A stretch of DNA of 31,185 nt, taken from CAZGAH01 sp964523295 (lineage in GTDB: Bacteria > Desulfobacterota > Desulfovibrionia > Desulfovibrionales > Desulfovibrionaceae). Location: the NCBI GenBank assembly GCA_964523295.1, contig CAZGAH010000051.1, positions 1-31,185 of the forward strand, written 5' to 3'. The translations under genes were made by a program, and so were the position numbers. Under the pieces are notes generated by a model. That model did no database searches. It saw only the letters and a program-made list of their open reading frames with translations, and was not told the origin of the DNA. Positions 1 to 7,576 of this stretch are shown in pieces; position 1 is the first letter of the stretch, and the number at the start of each line of letters is the position of its first letter.

Positions 1-443
1 ACGTCTTCCTGGACAACGACTACACCAAGGAAGAGATGAAGATGGTCCACGAGACGGTGAAGATCATGGGGGATCCCTCCATCCGCGTCACCGCCACCAC
101 CGTACGCGTGCCCGTATTCTACGGACACAGCGAATCGGTGAATCTGGAATTCGCCAAACCGATCACGCCGCAGCAGGCGCGCGCCGTGCTCAGCCAGGCG
201 CCCGGAGTGAAGGTCCTGGACAATCCCAGTGAAAAAATCTACCCCATGCCGCTCGTGGCCACCGGCGAGGACGCAACCTTCGTCGGCCGCATCCGCAAGG
301 ACGAGACCATCCCGAACGGGCTGAACATGTGGATCGTAGCCGACAATATTCGCAAGGGCGCAGCGCTTAATGCCGTCCAGATCGCAGAAACCCTGCTCGA
401 GCGGAATCTGTTGCACGTACGCGACCGTAACCTGTTTCAATAA
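1..443 (+). CDS. asd: Aspartate-semialdehyde dehydrogenase, C-terminal part (5' end outside window)
   Basis: Catalyses the NADPH-dependent reduction of aspartyl phosphate to aspartate semialdehyde, the branch point to lysine/diaminopimelate, threonine and methionine, in the cytosol. The open frame (codons from base 3) runs in from the window edge without a start; the first visible ATGs, at bases 30 and 36, are internal. The segment RVPVFYGHSE carries the family's substrate-binding Arg and catalytic His; the catalytic Cys lies upstream and is not visible. The residues that follow (SVNLEF, then GEDATFVGRIRKD and GLNMWIVADNIRKGAALNAVQIAE) match the usual C-terminal part of Asd. The stop is TAA at 441-443, and the next gene starts 17 bases later on the same strand, so the two are probably cotranscribed. 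Family assignment is secure; only the missing N-terminus is unknown. Confidence 0.95.
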   Translation, partial: VFLDNDYTKEEMKMVHETVKIMGDPSIRVTATTVRVPVFYGHSESVNLEFAKPITPQQARAVLSQAPGVKVLDNPSEKIYPMPLVATGEDATFVGRIRKDETIPNGLNMWIVADNIRKGAALNAVQIAETLLERNLLHVRDRNLFQ

Positions 444-460
444 CCCCAAGGGGAGCTCAC

Positions 461-1408
461 GTGCCCGTTCAACTCGATTTCGACGCCTGCTTGCAGCGAA
501 TGCTGTCCCTGCCCAGACCCGGGGCCGGCAACGTACTCGCCTTCTACGAGTACCGGCTCGACGCCATCTGCAGGGATCCCCGGCTCATGCTCATTCCCCT
601 GGATGACCATCTGGTACACCGCGGCGACGGCGTCTTCGAGACATTAAAGTACCTCGATGGCAAGCTGTACCAGCTCGACGCGCATATCGAGCGCATGCAG
701 CGCTCGGCCAAGGCCATAGGCCTGGCTGCGCCCTGCGCCTGGAGCACGGTCCGCGATGTTGCCATCGAGGTTGCCCGGGCCGGAGGCGAGCAACAGGGCC
801 TGCTCCGTCTGCTGCTCGGACGCGGCGCCGGCGGCTTCGGCATCGATCCCTTCGAGTGCCCCACGCCCAGCCTGCATATCGTGGCCTACCGCTTCCAGCC
901 CAAGCCCGAGGCCTTTTTCGAGCGCGGCGCCACGGCCTTTCGCTCCGGCATCCCGGCCAAGCAGAGCTACATGGCCCAGATCAAGTCCATCGACTATCTG
1001 CCGAACATGCTCATGAAACGCGAGGCCCTGGAGCGCAACATCGACTTCGCGGTCAGCTTCGACGAGCACGGCAACATGGCCGAGGGGTGCACCGAGAACG
1101 TCTGCATCGTCGACCAATCCGGCACGCTCGTCGTGCCGGAAATGACCAACGCCCTGCGCGGAACCACGCTCATGCGCGCGCTCGATCTCATCGCCGGCGA
1201 GTTGGACGTCACCTTCCGCGGCATCCGGGAAGACGAAATCTTCCTGGCGCGCGAATTCATCGCCGTGGGCACGACGCTCGACGCGGTCGGGCTGGTGCGC
1301 TTCAATGGCAAGCCGATCCACGACGTCCGCCCGGGCCCCGTGACCAGGCGCATGAGAACGCTGTTGCAGGAGGATTTGCGCCAGAACGGAACCCCTGTTT
1401 TTCCGTAG
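461..1408 (+). CDS. Class IV PLP aminotransferase (branched-chain aminotransferase / aminodeoxychorismate lyase type)
   Basis: A 315-residue fold-type IV PLP enzyme. The start is GTG at 461, preceded by AAGGGGAG at 448-455, 17 bases after asd. Visible family signatures are HRGDGVFET (residues 53-61), the PLP-binding Lys175 in QIKSIDYLPNML, and EGCTENVCIVD (208-218), where Glu208 sits at the position that contacts the cofactor pyridine nitrogen in this family. Members transaminate branched-chain amino acids (IlvE), transaminate D-amino acids (Dat), or eliminate pyruvate from 4-amino-4-deoxychorismate to give p-aminobenzoate (PabC). These activities cannot be separated reliably by eye. The asd neighbour favours amino-acid metabolism, while purU downstream would suit folate (PabC). 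The family is secure; the substrate is not. Confidence 0.88.
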   Translation: MPVQLDFDACLQRMLSLPRPGAGNVLAFYEYRLDAICRDPRLMLIPLDDHLVHRGDGVFETLKYLDGKLYQLDAHIERMQRSAKAIGLAAPCAWSTVRDVAIEVARAGGEQQGLLRLLLGRGAGGFGIDPFECPTPSLHIVAYRFQPKPEAFFERGATAFRSGIPAKQSYMAQIKSIDYLPNMLMKREALERNIDFAVSFDEHGNMAEGCTENVCIVDQSGTLVVPEMTNALRGTTLMRALDLIAGELDVTFRGIREDEIFLAREFIAVGTTLDAVGLVRFNGKPIHDVRPGPVTRRMRTLLQEDLRQNGTPVFP

Positions 1409-1490
1409 ACAGAACACTGCCGCCGGGTACGCGATTCTGACGCCCGGCGGATCGTTCGCAGCCACGACGCGCGCCAAGAAGGAGTCTGTT

Positions 1491-2363
1491 ATGCGCCACG
1501 CACCGGAATCCGTAGCCCGATTGCTGATCACCTGCCCGGACAAGCCCGGCATCGTCGCCGCGGTGACCACCTTTCTGGCCAACCACGGAGCGAATATCAC
1601 GGCCCTGGATCAGTATTCCACCGACCCGGAAGGCGGCACCTTTTTCATGCGCCTGGAATTTCAGACTCCGCATCTGAACATCGCCAGACCCGCCCTGGAA
1701 TCCGCCTTCGAAAACGTCGTGGCCAGACCCTTTCAGATGGACTGGCGCATCAGCTACGCCGAGGACCTCAAAACCATGGCCCTCCTGGTCTCCCGCGAGG
1801 AACACTGCCTGCTCGAACTGCTCTGGCGCTGGTCACGGGGCGAACTCCCAGCCAGACTGGCCATGGTCATCAGCAACCACCCCGATCATGCGCGCCAGGT
1901 CGAGGCCTTCGGGGTGCCATTCCAGCACGTGCCCTTCAGCCTGAACAACAAAGTCGAGGCCGAGGCCCGGATGCTGGAACTGCTCGGCCCGGATCTGAAC
2001 CTGGTCGTCCTGGCCCGCTACATGCAGGTGCTGTCGCCCGAGTTCGTCGGCTGCTTTCGTGACCGGATCATCAATATCCACCACTCCTTTCTGCCCGCGT
2101 TCGTCGGCGCCGACCCTTACCGCCAGGCCCGGGAACGCGGCGTCAAACTCATCGGCGCCACGGCCCACTACGTCACCGAAGAACTCGACGGCGGCCCGAT
2201 CATCGAACAGGACGTCACGCGCGTGTCACACCGCGACACCGTAGACGACCTCAAAGACGCCGGCCGCAACATGGAACGCCACGTCCTGGCCAAAGCCGTA
2301 CGCTGGCACCTGGAGGACCGGATCATTATCCACGCGGGTAAGACTGTGGTTTTTTTGTCCTGA
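1491..2363 (+). CDS. purU: Formyltetrahydrofolate deformylase
   Basis: Hydrolyses 10-formyltetrahydrofolate to formate and tetrahydrofolate, balancing one-carbon pools and, in bacteria that have PurT, supplying formate for purine synthesis. At 290 residues it has the usual PurU length. An N-terminal ACT domain (about residues 8-85, starting ARLLITCPDKPGIVA) precedes a formyltransferase-fold catalytic domain. The Asn-His-Asp catalytic set of this fold is visible as Asn195 and His197 in INIHHSFLPAF and Asp233 in EELDGGPII. The start ATG at 1491 follows AAGGAG (1479-1484), which settles it. The 82-base gap after the aminotransferase shows no clear promoter or terminator. Nothing is odd about the gene. 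Confidence 0.96.
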   Translation: MRHAPESVARLLITCPDKPGIVAAVTTFLANHGANITALDQYSTDPEGGTFFMRLEFQTPHLNIARPALESAFENVVARPFQMDWRISYAEDLKTMALLVSREEHCLLELLWRWSRGELPARLAMVISNHPDHARQVEAFGVPFQHVPFSLNNKVEAEARMLELLGPDLNLVVLARYMQVLSPEFVGCFRDRIINIHHSFLPAFVGADPYRQARERGVKLIGATAHYVTEELDGGPIIEQDVTRVSHRDTVDDLKDAGRNMERHVLAKAVRWHLEDRIIIHAGKTVVFLS

Positions 2364-2662
2364 GCGAGGAGGGGGGGCGGGATGATGGTGGGTGGCTCGG
2401 GAGAGTCCGCCCGACCGCGCGTATCAATTGGGCTGGAGGAAATTTGCCTTCGTTCTCGCACGTCACCGGGCAATGGCAAATCCGCCTGAGTGCCCATCAT
2501 CCGGACGTGGGACTCCTGCTGCGGATACGAAGGAGCCTGGTCGGGCTTGAAACAGGAACTGGCTTACGGTCAGCGCCAGATCAAAAAAAACGCGACTCCC
2601 AGGCGAATTGTACCCAACACCAGCGACACAGCCCACCAGCCCGGGGGTGGCAGCGGCAAGCG
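2364..2662. other. Junction without a confident gene; possible remnant of a membrane-protein tail on the minus strand
   Basis: No convincing gene is seen. Positions 2364-2569 show nothing recognisable. On the minus strand, 2662 to 2570 reads on in frame directly past the stop of the two-helix membrane protein. It encodes about 30 residues that look like one membrane segment (PGWWAVSLVLGTIRLGVAFF) ending in TGA. This stretch is GC-rich like the host, unlike the AT-richer gene before it. It could be the severed 3' end of a host gene left where the AT-rich patch inserted, or chance. No terminator is obvious for purU. Confidence 0.3.
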
Positions 2663-3088
2663 TTACGAAGTCGGATGAACTTTCGATAAAGCCTTTAGTA
2701 AAGAGACCAGATCAACTGTCCCGACTTCTTCTTTTTTGCCATAATCATCATTTTTATTCAGAAAAACAGCACGGATCAACCCCCAAAGCAAGGCGGACGG
2801 AACAAGAAGCAGACTTATTGCAAATGCAATAACGTATGGCGTTCGCTCAACCAGATAAACAAAATGACTGCCTTTGTAGAATAGCAAGCAAAACAACACA
2901 CAAAAAAGCGCTAAGTACAAAAGACAGCACACTATGAGCACAACCACAAATAGCCATTTTCTATGCCTTAGCACTAATTTCTCGAGAGAAACGTCAAGGT
3001 GAGATTCTGACGTTAATATGCTCCCGTCCCCGTTTTTACTTTCAACGGGGTCTTGCGAAAGGTCTTTTCCCAGCTCAATTGACGGCAT
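2663..3088 (-). CDS. Small two-helix membrane protein, unknown function
   Basis: A 141-residue protein I do not recognise. It has a polar N-terminus (about 1-43), two strongly hydrophobic segments (about 46-70, rich in Leu, Val and Cys, and about 84-109), and a charged C-terminal tail. Basic residues (RHRK) precede the first helix, which suggests the N-terminus faces the cytoplasm. The ATG at 3088 lies inside the last codons of the ImmA/IrrE-like gene (14-base overlap, different frame), so translation is probably coupled. Base composition is clearly AT-richer than the chromosome around it, and codon use is unlike its neighbours, suggesting recent transfer. As the partner of a metallopeptidase it might be the protease substrate, an anchor, or a toxic membrane effector. 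None of these is shown by the sequence. Confidence 0.7.
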   Translation of the reverse strand: MPSIELGKDLSQDPVESKNGDGSILTSESHLDVSLEKLVLRHRKWLFVVVLIVCCLLYLALFCVLFCLLFYKGSHFVYLVERTPYVIAFAISLLLVPSALLWGLIRAVFLNKNDDYGKKEEVGTVDLVSLLKALSKVHPTS

Positions 3089-3542
3089 ATCCCAACTTCT
3101 CGACGCGATATTTCATTGCAAGTTTGGATACATTAAACTTGGAAGCGAGTTCAGCCACACGACAAATCTTTTTTACGAGTATTAAGGCATGCACATCTTC
3201 CTCAGGCATTAACAATTCTGCTGCGAATTTATTGGCTTCAACTTCATGGGGATCAGCCGAAAGGGTAAAATTCGCTGACGTGTCTCTATGACGAGCGCCG
3301 TGCCCCAATACATGATGAGCTATTTCGTGCGCAACAGTAAAACGCTGCCTTACAATCGCTTCCAGCGGGTTGAAGCGAATAATCGGTGGAGAGTCACCTT
3401 GGGCAGGTTCGTATCCTCCACTCGCCTCACCTAACGTGGGGTCGGCAATAACCGTAATTCCCATCTTCCCCGCAATGGCCGCTGGATTCACTGGCAGGGT
3501 ATTATCCCAATTTTCTTTGAGAATTTTCTCCGCGCTGATCAT
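3075..3542 (-). CDS. ImmA/IrrE-family metallo-endopeptidase
   Basis: A 155-residue member of the family that includes ImmA, which cleaves the ICEBs1 repressor ImmR, and the Deinococcus regulator IrrE/PprI. The zinc site is visible: HEIAH at residues 72-76, with the usual Glu (residue 102) in the following VEANKFAAELLMP stretch. The C-terminal part (LASKFNVSKLAMKYRVEKLGY) has the helix-turn-helix-like character common in this family. I place the start at 3542 because AAGGAG lies just upstream. The frame stays open to 3638, but the extra 32 residues are unlike the family and have no ribosome site. Members normally cut a neighbouring HTH repressor; none is adjacent here. The only partner is the overlapping membrane protein downstream. 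The AT-richer composition suggests a horizontally acquired two-gene module. Confidence 0.88.
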   Translation of the reverse strand: MISAEKILKENWDNTLPVNPAAIAGKMGITVIADPTLGEASGGYEPAQGDSPPIIRFNPLEAIVRQRFTVAHEIAHHVLGHGARHRDTSANFTLSADPHEVEANKFAAELLMPEEDVHALILVKKICRVAELASKFNVSKLAMKYRVEKLGYAVN

Positions 3543-3588
3543 ACTTCGCTCCTTCAGGTCGTTACGCCTGACGAGTGGCCTCTTCTCG

Positions 3589-3609
3589 CTTATGATGATA
3601 AGCATTATC
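3589..3609. promoter_or_regulatory. Overlapping short inverted repeats upstream of the ImmA/IrrE-like gene
   Basis: Two overlapping dyads are visible about 50-65 bases upstream of the chosen start: CTTAT-gatg-ATAAG (3589-3602) and GATAA-gca-TTATC (from about 3597). On the minus strand the second contains GATAAT, which could be a -10 element, so the dyads may be an operator over the promoter. No clear -35 element is seen. Farther upstream, about 3610-3794, I see no gene. The functional call is weak. Confidence 0.25.
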
Positions 3610-3794
3610 CCCGCAAAAAGCCAGGGCTGATATTTCAACTTCGCATACGCGTAGAATACGAAACCAGATTCGGCCGGCTATCGACTCTCTTCCTGGTCGG
3701 GCACCAGCCCCCCCTTTGCCGTCCAGCTACCGATTCCCCCTGCCGAATCCGTAGAGTACGTGCTCCTCGCGTGCGCCCTGCCGGGCGCACGCAC

Positions 3795-3824
3795 AAAAAA
3801 AAGCCGCCGGGGAATCCCGGCGGC
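3795..3824 (-). terminator. Strong intrinsic terminator
   Basis: A perfect 9-bp GC stem (3803-3811 paired with 3816-3824) with a 4-base loop is followed, on the minus strand, by eight U residues (A-run at 3795-3802 on the plus strand). It ends the candidate ncRNA and would also stop read-through from the moeA genes. Confidence 0.85.
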
Positions 3825-4125
3825 GTGGAATTGATGTTACGTCAGACGTCCACAATGCATTGTGTTCAGGCATCTTGCCCGGGCTTGCCGAGGCAGAGGG
3901 GATTGTAGTCGCAGGCTGGTGACCAGCTTTTCCCGATACCGTTACGGTTGGGCTTTTCTCTGTGCCCACGGGAACATGGTTGCGTCACTACGAATCGTCT
4001 CTCCTTCCCGGCAACGTCTCCGCATCAGGCATACTTCGTTTCGATCCGCTCACGGTTATTCATTGATTCCTGCTACCCTCCGTTGCGGTGCTAGCGTCAG
4101 AGTCTCCTCCAAGCCTAATGACGTA
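3795..4125 (-). ncRNA. Candidate structured non-coding RNA, about 330 nt, class not recognised
   Basis: On the minus strand a good sigma70-like promoter (4132-4159) and a strong intrinsic terminator (3795-3824) bracket about 330 bases with no convincing reading frame. The only frames are short and resemble no known protein. Several local hairpins can be drawn by eye: CCG-taa-CGG nested within CCC/GGG, GCTGG-tca-CCAGC, a GTTGC/GCAAC pair spanning about 35 bases, ACGT-ctg-ACGT, and a perfect 14-base palindrome CACAATGCATTGTG at 3851-3864. I looked for and did not find hallmarks of RNase P RNA, tmRNA, SRP RNA, a convincing 6S RNA or a cobalamin riboswitch. It starts just after the moeA-PBP stop, so it could be an independent sRNA or a processed 3' element. 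It could also be the leader of a lost gene. Confidence 0.45.
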
Positions 4126-4131
4126 ATAAAG

Positions 4132-4159
4132 AGAATAAGTCCGAGAAACACCTTGTCAA
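4132..4159 (-). promoter_or_regulatory. Sigma70-like promoter for the candidate ncRNA
   Basis: Reading the minus strand: TTGACA (4159-4154), a 16-base spacer, then TATTCT (4137-4132). Start of transcription is expected near 4125. The -35 is a perfect consensus match. It lies in the gap just downstream of the moeA-PBP stop codon, so it cannot serve that gene. Confidence 0.6.
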
Positions 4160-4178
4160 GGGAGCGGGCGTATTTTTT

Positions 4179-6128
4179 TTATTCCGGCTGTTGTGCCAGG
4201 TTCAATCCCTGTCCGGGCTGCATCTCCTGGCCGGTGAGCGCTGTTTCGTAGCCGCCCAGGGCCTCGATGCCGGCGCGCAGTTCCGGGGTCTGGAGCAGGG
4301 CGAGCAGGGCCTCGATCTTAAAGTCCGCGGCGCCGGCGTCGATGACCAGATCATACCGTTCGCGCGCCAGGGGAACGAAATCCAGGTCCAATGCCCGCGC
4401 CGCCGCATAGATACCCAGTCCGCAGTCGGCCGTGCCGCTGAGCACGTTCACGGCAACGGCCATGTGCGTGTATTCTTCCTTGTCGTAACCCTGGACCCGG
4501 TCCGGCGCGATGCCCGCCTGCGCCAGGTGATAGTCGAGCAGGATGCGCGTGCCGGCGCCACGCTGGCGGTTGATGAAGCGCACGTCCTGCCTGGCCAGGT
4601 CGGCGACGCTGGCAATGCCCTTGGGATTGCCCTTGGCCACGATCAGGCCCTGGTGGCGGATGGCCAGATTGACGACCCTGACCGCCTTGTCCGGCAGAAA
4701 TCGGCGCAGGTAGGGAAAGTTGAAGTCGCCGCTCTCCGGATCGAAAAGATGCGCCCCGGCGATGCAGGCCGAGCCGTTGCGCAGGGCGGTCAAGCCGCCG
4801 CTGCTGCCCACGTGGCTGGAGGCCAGGCGGATGGGCTCGGGCAGACCCATGAGCGCATTGGCCAACAGGTCCAGCGTGTTGTCGTGGCTGCCGATAATGA
4901 CCAGCGTTTGCTCCAGGGCTGCCTCCGGGACCAGAAGCTGAGCCCGGACCCGGGCGCCCTGCTCCAGCCCTTCGCTGTGCGCGGGCACGGGCAGCATGGC
5001 CTGGGCGCGCGTTAACGTGGTGATCATGCCCGCGCCCCGTTCCAGCGCCGAGGCCACATACCGATCACCCACGCGGCCCACGGCCAGGCGGACCATTTCC
5101 TTGAGCCCCGGCCGGGAAGGCAGCTTGCGCGTGAGTTCGACCTCGATTTCCCGGCGCTCGACAGGAGTCCGGCGGGACAGCCAGGTCACCAGCGGGGCCA
5201 GCAGTTCCTCGAAGCAGATCACCGCGCTGACCGGATAGCCGGGCGCGCCGACGACCAGCTTGCCCCTGGCCACGCCGAGGATGGACGGCTTGCCCGGCAT
5301 AACCGCAACCCCGTGTACCAGCACCCGGCCAAGGCGCTCGATGACCGTGCTGGTGAAATCGCGCGTGCCGGCCGAGGAACCCGCGCCGAGTACGACGACG
5401 TGGGCGTCGCTGGCGAGCGCGCGGTCCAGCGCTGCGGCCAGCTGCTCCACATCGTCCGGCGCTACGGGCGTGGTGCCCGCGCAGCACCCCCACTGCCGCG
5501 CCAGCGCGGACAGGACCTGGGAATTACTCTCCACCACCTGCCCTGCCGCAGGCTCGGGCCGGTTCCGAAAGTCCAGCACCTCGTCGCCCGTGGGCACGAT
5601 GAGCATGCGCACGCGCTCCCAGACCTCCAGATCCCAGATACCGGCGCTGAGCAGGGCGCCGACGTCGTAGGCGGTAAGCTGATGATTCTGCGGCAACAAC
5701 AGCTCCGTGGCCACGATGTCTTCGCCGATCCGGCGCACGTGCTGCCAGGGAAATGCCGGCTTTTCCAGCTCGATGCCGAGTTCGTCCTCGCGCAGCACAT
5801 GTTCGATCATGCATACCGCGTCCATACCCTCGGGCAGCGGGTTACCGGTATTCACGGCCACGCAGTCGCGCCCTTTGATCAGACGCACCGGCCGGCCTTC
5901 CCTGGCCGGGAAGGTGGCTGCCGCGCGCAGGGCGTAACCGTCCATGGCCGCGCTGTGAAACGTCGGCGACGAGTAGCGCGCCCAGACCGGCGCCGCAGTG
6001 ACCCGGCCCGCGGCCTCGTGCGCCGGCACGGTCTCGCGCCGGATCAGGGTGTCGCGGTCGAGCGCATTACGCGCTGCCTCGATAGCGTCCGGGATGTCGG
6101 CCAGCTGCAGATACACGGAGCGTTCCAT
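4179..6128 (-). CDS. MoeA fused to a periplasmic-binding-protein-like domain (molybdopterin biosynthesis)
   Basis: A 649-residue fusion. Residues 1 to about 405 are a MoeA domain: AAMDGYALRA (60-69), NTGNPLPEGMDAVCMIEH (93-110), VPTGDEVL (178-185), GAGSSAGTRDFT (248-259), HGVAVMPGKPS (272-282) and APGYPVSA (295-302). MoeA inserts molybdate (or tungstate in some relatives) into adenylylated molybdopterin. Residues about 408-635 are a substrate-binding domain of the PBP-like family often fused to MoeA (SSHVGSSGGLTAL, AGAHLFDPESGDFN, INRQRGAGTRILLDYHL). It may sense or bind the oxyanion, but its role is not established here. The start ATG at 6128 follows GGAG. It lies 94 bases after the moeA paralogue on the same strand, so the two are probably cotranscribed. 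The fusion is known from anaerobic bacteria; the assignment is secure. Confidence 0.93.
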   Translation of the reverse strand: MERSVYLQLADIPDAIEAARNALDRDTLIRRETVPAHEAAGRVTAAPVWARYSSPTFHSAAMDGYALRAAATFPAREGRPVRLIKGRDCVAVNTGNPLPEGMDAVCMIEHVLREDELGIELEKPAFPWQHVRRIGEDIVATELLLPQNHQLTAYDVGALLSAGIWDLEVWERVRMLIVPTGDEVLDFRNRPEPAAGQVVESNSQVLSALARQWGCCAGTTPVAPDDVEQLAAALDRALASDAHVVVLGAGSSAGTRDFTSTVIERLGRVLVHGVAVMPGKPSILGVARGKLVVGAPGYPVSAVICFEELLAPLVTWLSRRTPVERREIEVELTRKLPSRPGLKEMVRLAVGRVGDRYVASALERGAGMITTLTRAQAMLPVPAHSEGLEQGARVRAQLLVPEAALEQTLVIIGSHDNTLDLLANALMGLPEPIRLASSHVGSSGGLTALRNGSACIAGAHLFDPESGDFNFPYLRRFLPDKAVRVVNLAIRHQGLIVAKGNPKGIASVADLARQDVRFINRQRGAGTRILLDYHLAQAGIAPDRVQGYDKEEYTHMAVAVNVLSGTADCGLGIYAAARALDLDFVPLARERYDLVIDAGAADFKIEALLALLQTPELRAGIEALGGYETALTGQEMQPGQGLNLAQQPE

Positions 6129-6222
6129 TATCTTCTCCAGAACAGTCGACGTTGCAGGTTGCCGGGGTGTTTATCGCAGCGTTTGCCGTTGAAATTCCAT
6201 CTCCGGGCCGCAGCGCGGGTCC

Positions 6223-7494
6223 TCAGCGAATCCAGATGTCCACCTCGGTTCCGGCTCGCAGCCCCTCGCGACCGGCGTCGATGCACAGCAGCCCGTCGGA
6301 GAGCACCAGCGTCCGCAGCAACCCGGATTTGCCGGTCTGGGGCCAGGCCAGCGGCAATTGACCCGGCCGCTCTTCCAGGGACACGCGCAGGTACTGCCAA
6401 CGTCCCGGCGCGGCCACGGCATTGACGCCGAGCACGGCCCGGCGCAGAGGGCGTTGCCGGGTTTCAAAGGCGTCGGACTCACCCTCGAGCCAGCGCAGCA
6501 GCGGCAGGCCGAAGACCAGCATGACTACCTGCGCCGACGCGATCTGGCCGGGAAGCCCGAGCACCGGCGTCGCGCCCGCGCGGGCCAGTATGGTCGGCTT
6601 GCCCGGACTGATGGCCACGCCGTGGGCCAGCACCCCGGTCTCCGGCAACCGGCCGAGCGCCTCGATGGTCAGGTCGCGCGTGCCGATGGAACTGCCGCCG
6701 GAAATGAGCACCACGTCATTCTCCTCCACGGCCCGACGCAAGGCTTCCGTCAGCAGCGTTGCCTCGTCCCTGACGATGCCGTACGCGCGCGGCAGCGCTC
6801 CGGCCTCGCGCGCCAGACAGGCCAGGGTCAGGGCATTGACGTCGCGCACCTGTCCGGGCCGCGGCGTTTCCTCGACGGGCACCAGTTCGTCGCCCGTGGA
6901 CACGATGCCGACGCGCGGCTGCTGAAAAACTTCTATTCGGGGAGCCCCCAGCGCAGCCAGCAGACCGACATCCTGGACCCGCAGCCGGCGACCGGCGCGC
7001 AGCAGCGTCTGCCCGCGCGCGGCGTCCTCGCCGCGGAGCATGACATTCTCGCCCGGGGCCACCGGTCGGGTAATTTCCACGACGCCCGGCCCCGGCGTCA
7101 GCGTATGCTCGATCATGACCACCGCGTCCGCTCCGGACGGGAGGCTGCCGCCCGTGGCAATGGCCGCGCAGGCGCCGGGCCCGAGTGTCATGTCCGGCCG
7201 ACTGTCCACGGCCAGCCGGGCCACGCAGTCCAGCCAGGTCGGGCTTGACTGGCTGGCGCCGAAGGTATCCGCGGCGCGCACGGCGTAGCCGTCCATGCAG
7301 GAGCGGTCCGTGAGCGGCAGGTCTTCCGCGGACAGGAAGTCCGCGGCGAGAACCCGGCCGCAGGCCTGCTCCAGGGGCACGTCGCAGGTCGAAATCCGTG
7401 GGAATTGGCGCAACAGAGCGGTAAAGTCCGCCGGGGTGCAGAGCTGGAAAAAACCGTGACGGTCGGCTTCGTTCGTCGATTCTGAGCTGTTCAT
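6223..7494 (-). CDS. moeA: Molybdopterin molybdenumtransferase MoeA
   Basis: A 423-residue stand-alone MoeA that inserts the metal into adenylylated molybdopterin. Visible blocks are CMDGYAVRAADT (66-77), ATGGSLPSGADAVVMIEHT (113-131), VSTGDELVPV (198-207), GGSSIGTRDLT (266-276), HGVAISPGKPT (291-301) and a C-terminal beta domain with LPLAWPQTGKSGLLRTL. The usual LPGNPVSA loop reads LPGQIASA (314-321), a departure from most MoeA proteins and from its neighbour. I prefer ATG at 7494; a TTG six codons upstream is possible, and neither start has a strong ribosome site. It sits between dsbD (82 bases upstream) and the MoeA-PBP fusion, all on the same strand. Two paralogues could serve molybdenum and tungsten separately, but that is inference. 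Confidence 0.93.
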   Translation of the reverse strand: MNSSESTNEADRHGFFQLCTPADFTALLRQFPRISTCDVPLEQACGRVLAADFLSAEDLPLTDRSCMDGYAVRAADTFGASQSSPTWLDCVARLAVDSRPDMTLGPGACAAIATGGSLPSGADAVVMIEHTLTPGPGVVEITRPVAPGENVMLRGEDAARGQTLLRAGRRLRVQDVGLLAALGAPRIEVFQQPRVGIVSTGDELVPVEETPRPGQVRDVNALTLACLAREAGALPRAYGIVRDEATLLTEALRRAVEENDVVLISGGSSIGTRDLTIEALGRLPETGVLAHGVAISPGKPTILARAGATPVLGLPGQIASAQVVMLVFGLPLLRWLEGESDAFETRQRPLRRAVLGVNAVAAPGRWQYLRVSLEERPGQLPLAWPQTGKSGLLRTLVLSDGLLCIDAGREGLRAGTEVDIWIR

Positions 7495-7576
7495 GATGCT
7501 GCCGCCGGGCAAAAGGGTGAGGGTCGGGAACCCGGGTCAACCGATCGCCGGGATTCAGGCCCGGGGCTCGGTCCGG

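Noticed and set aside
644..1600. Minus-strand open frame opposite the aminotransferase
   Set aside because: Antisense shadow; the plus strand carries the PLP lysine and family motifs.
3543..3638. Longer start for the ImmA/IrrE-like protein
   Set aside because: The extra 32 residues are unlike the family and lack a ribosome site; AAGGAG precedes the start at 3542.
3795..4125. RNase P RNA, tmRNA, SRP RNA, 6S RNA or a cobalamin/Moco riboswitch
   Set aside because: Their hallmark sequences were searched for by eye and not found; only a profile search could decide.
3862..4251. Plus-strand open frame of 129 codons over the candidate ncRNA
   Set aside because: No ribosome site, no recognisable domain, and it overlaps the end of moeA-PBP; the opposite strand has a promoter and terminator.
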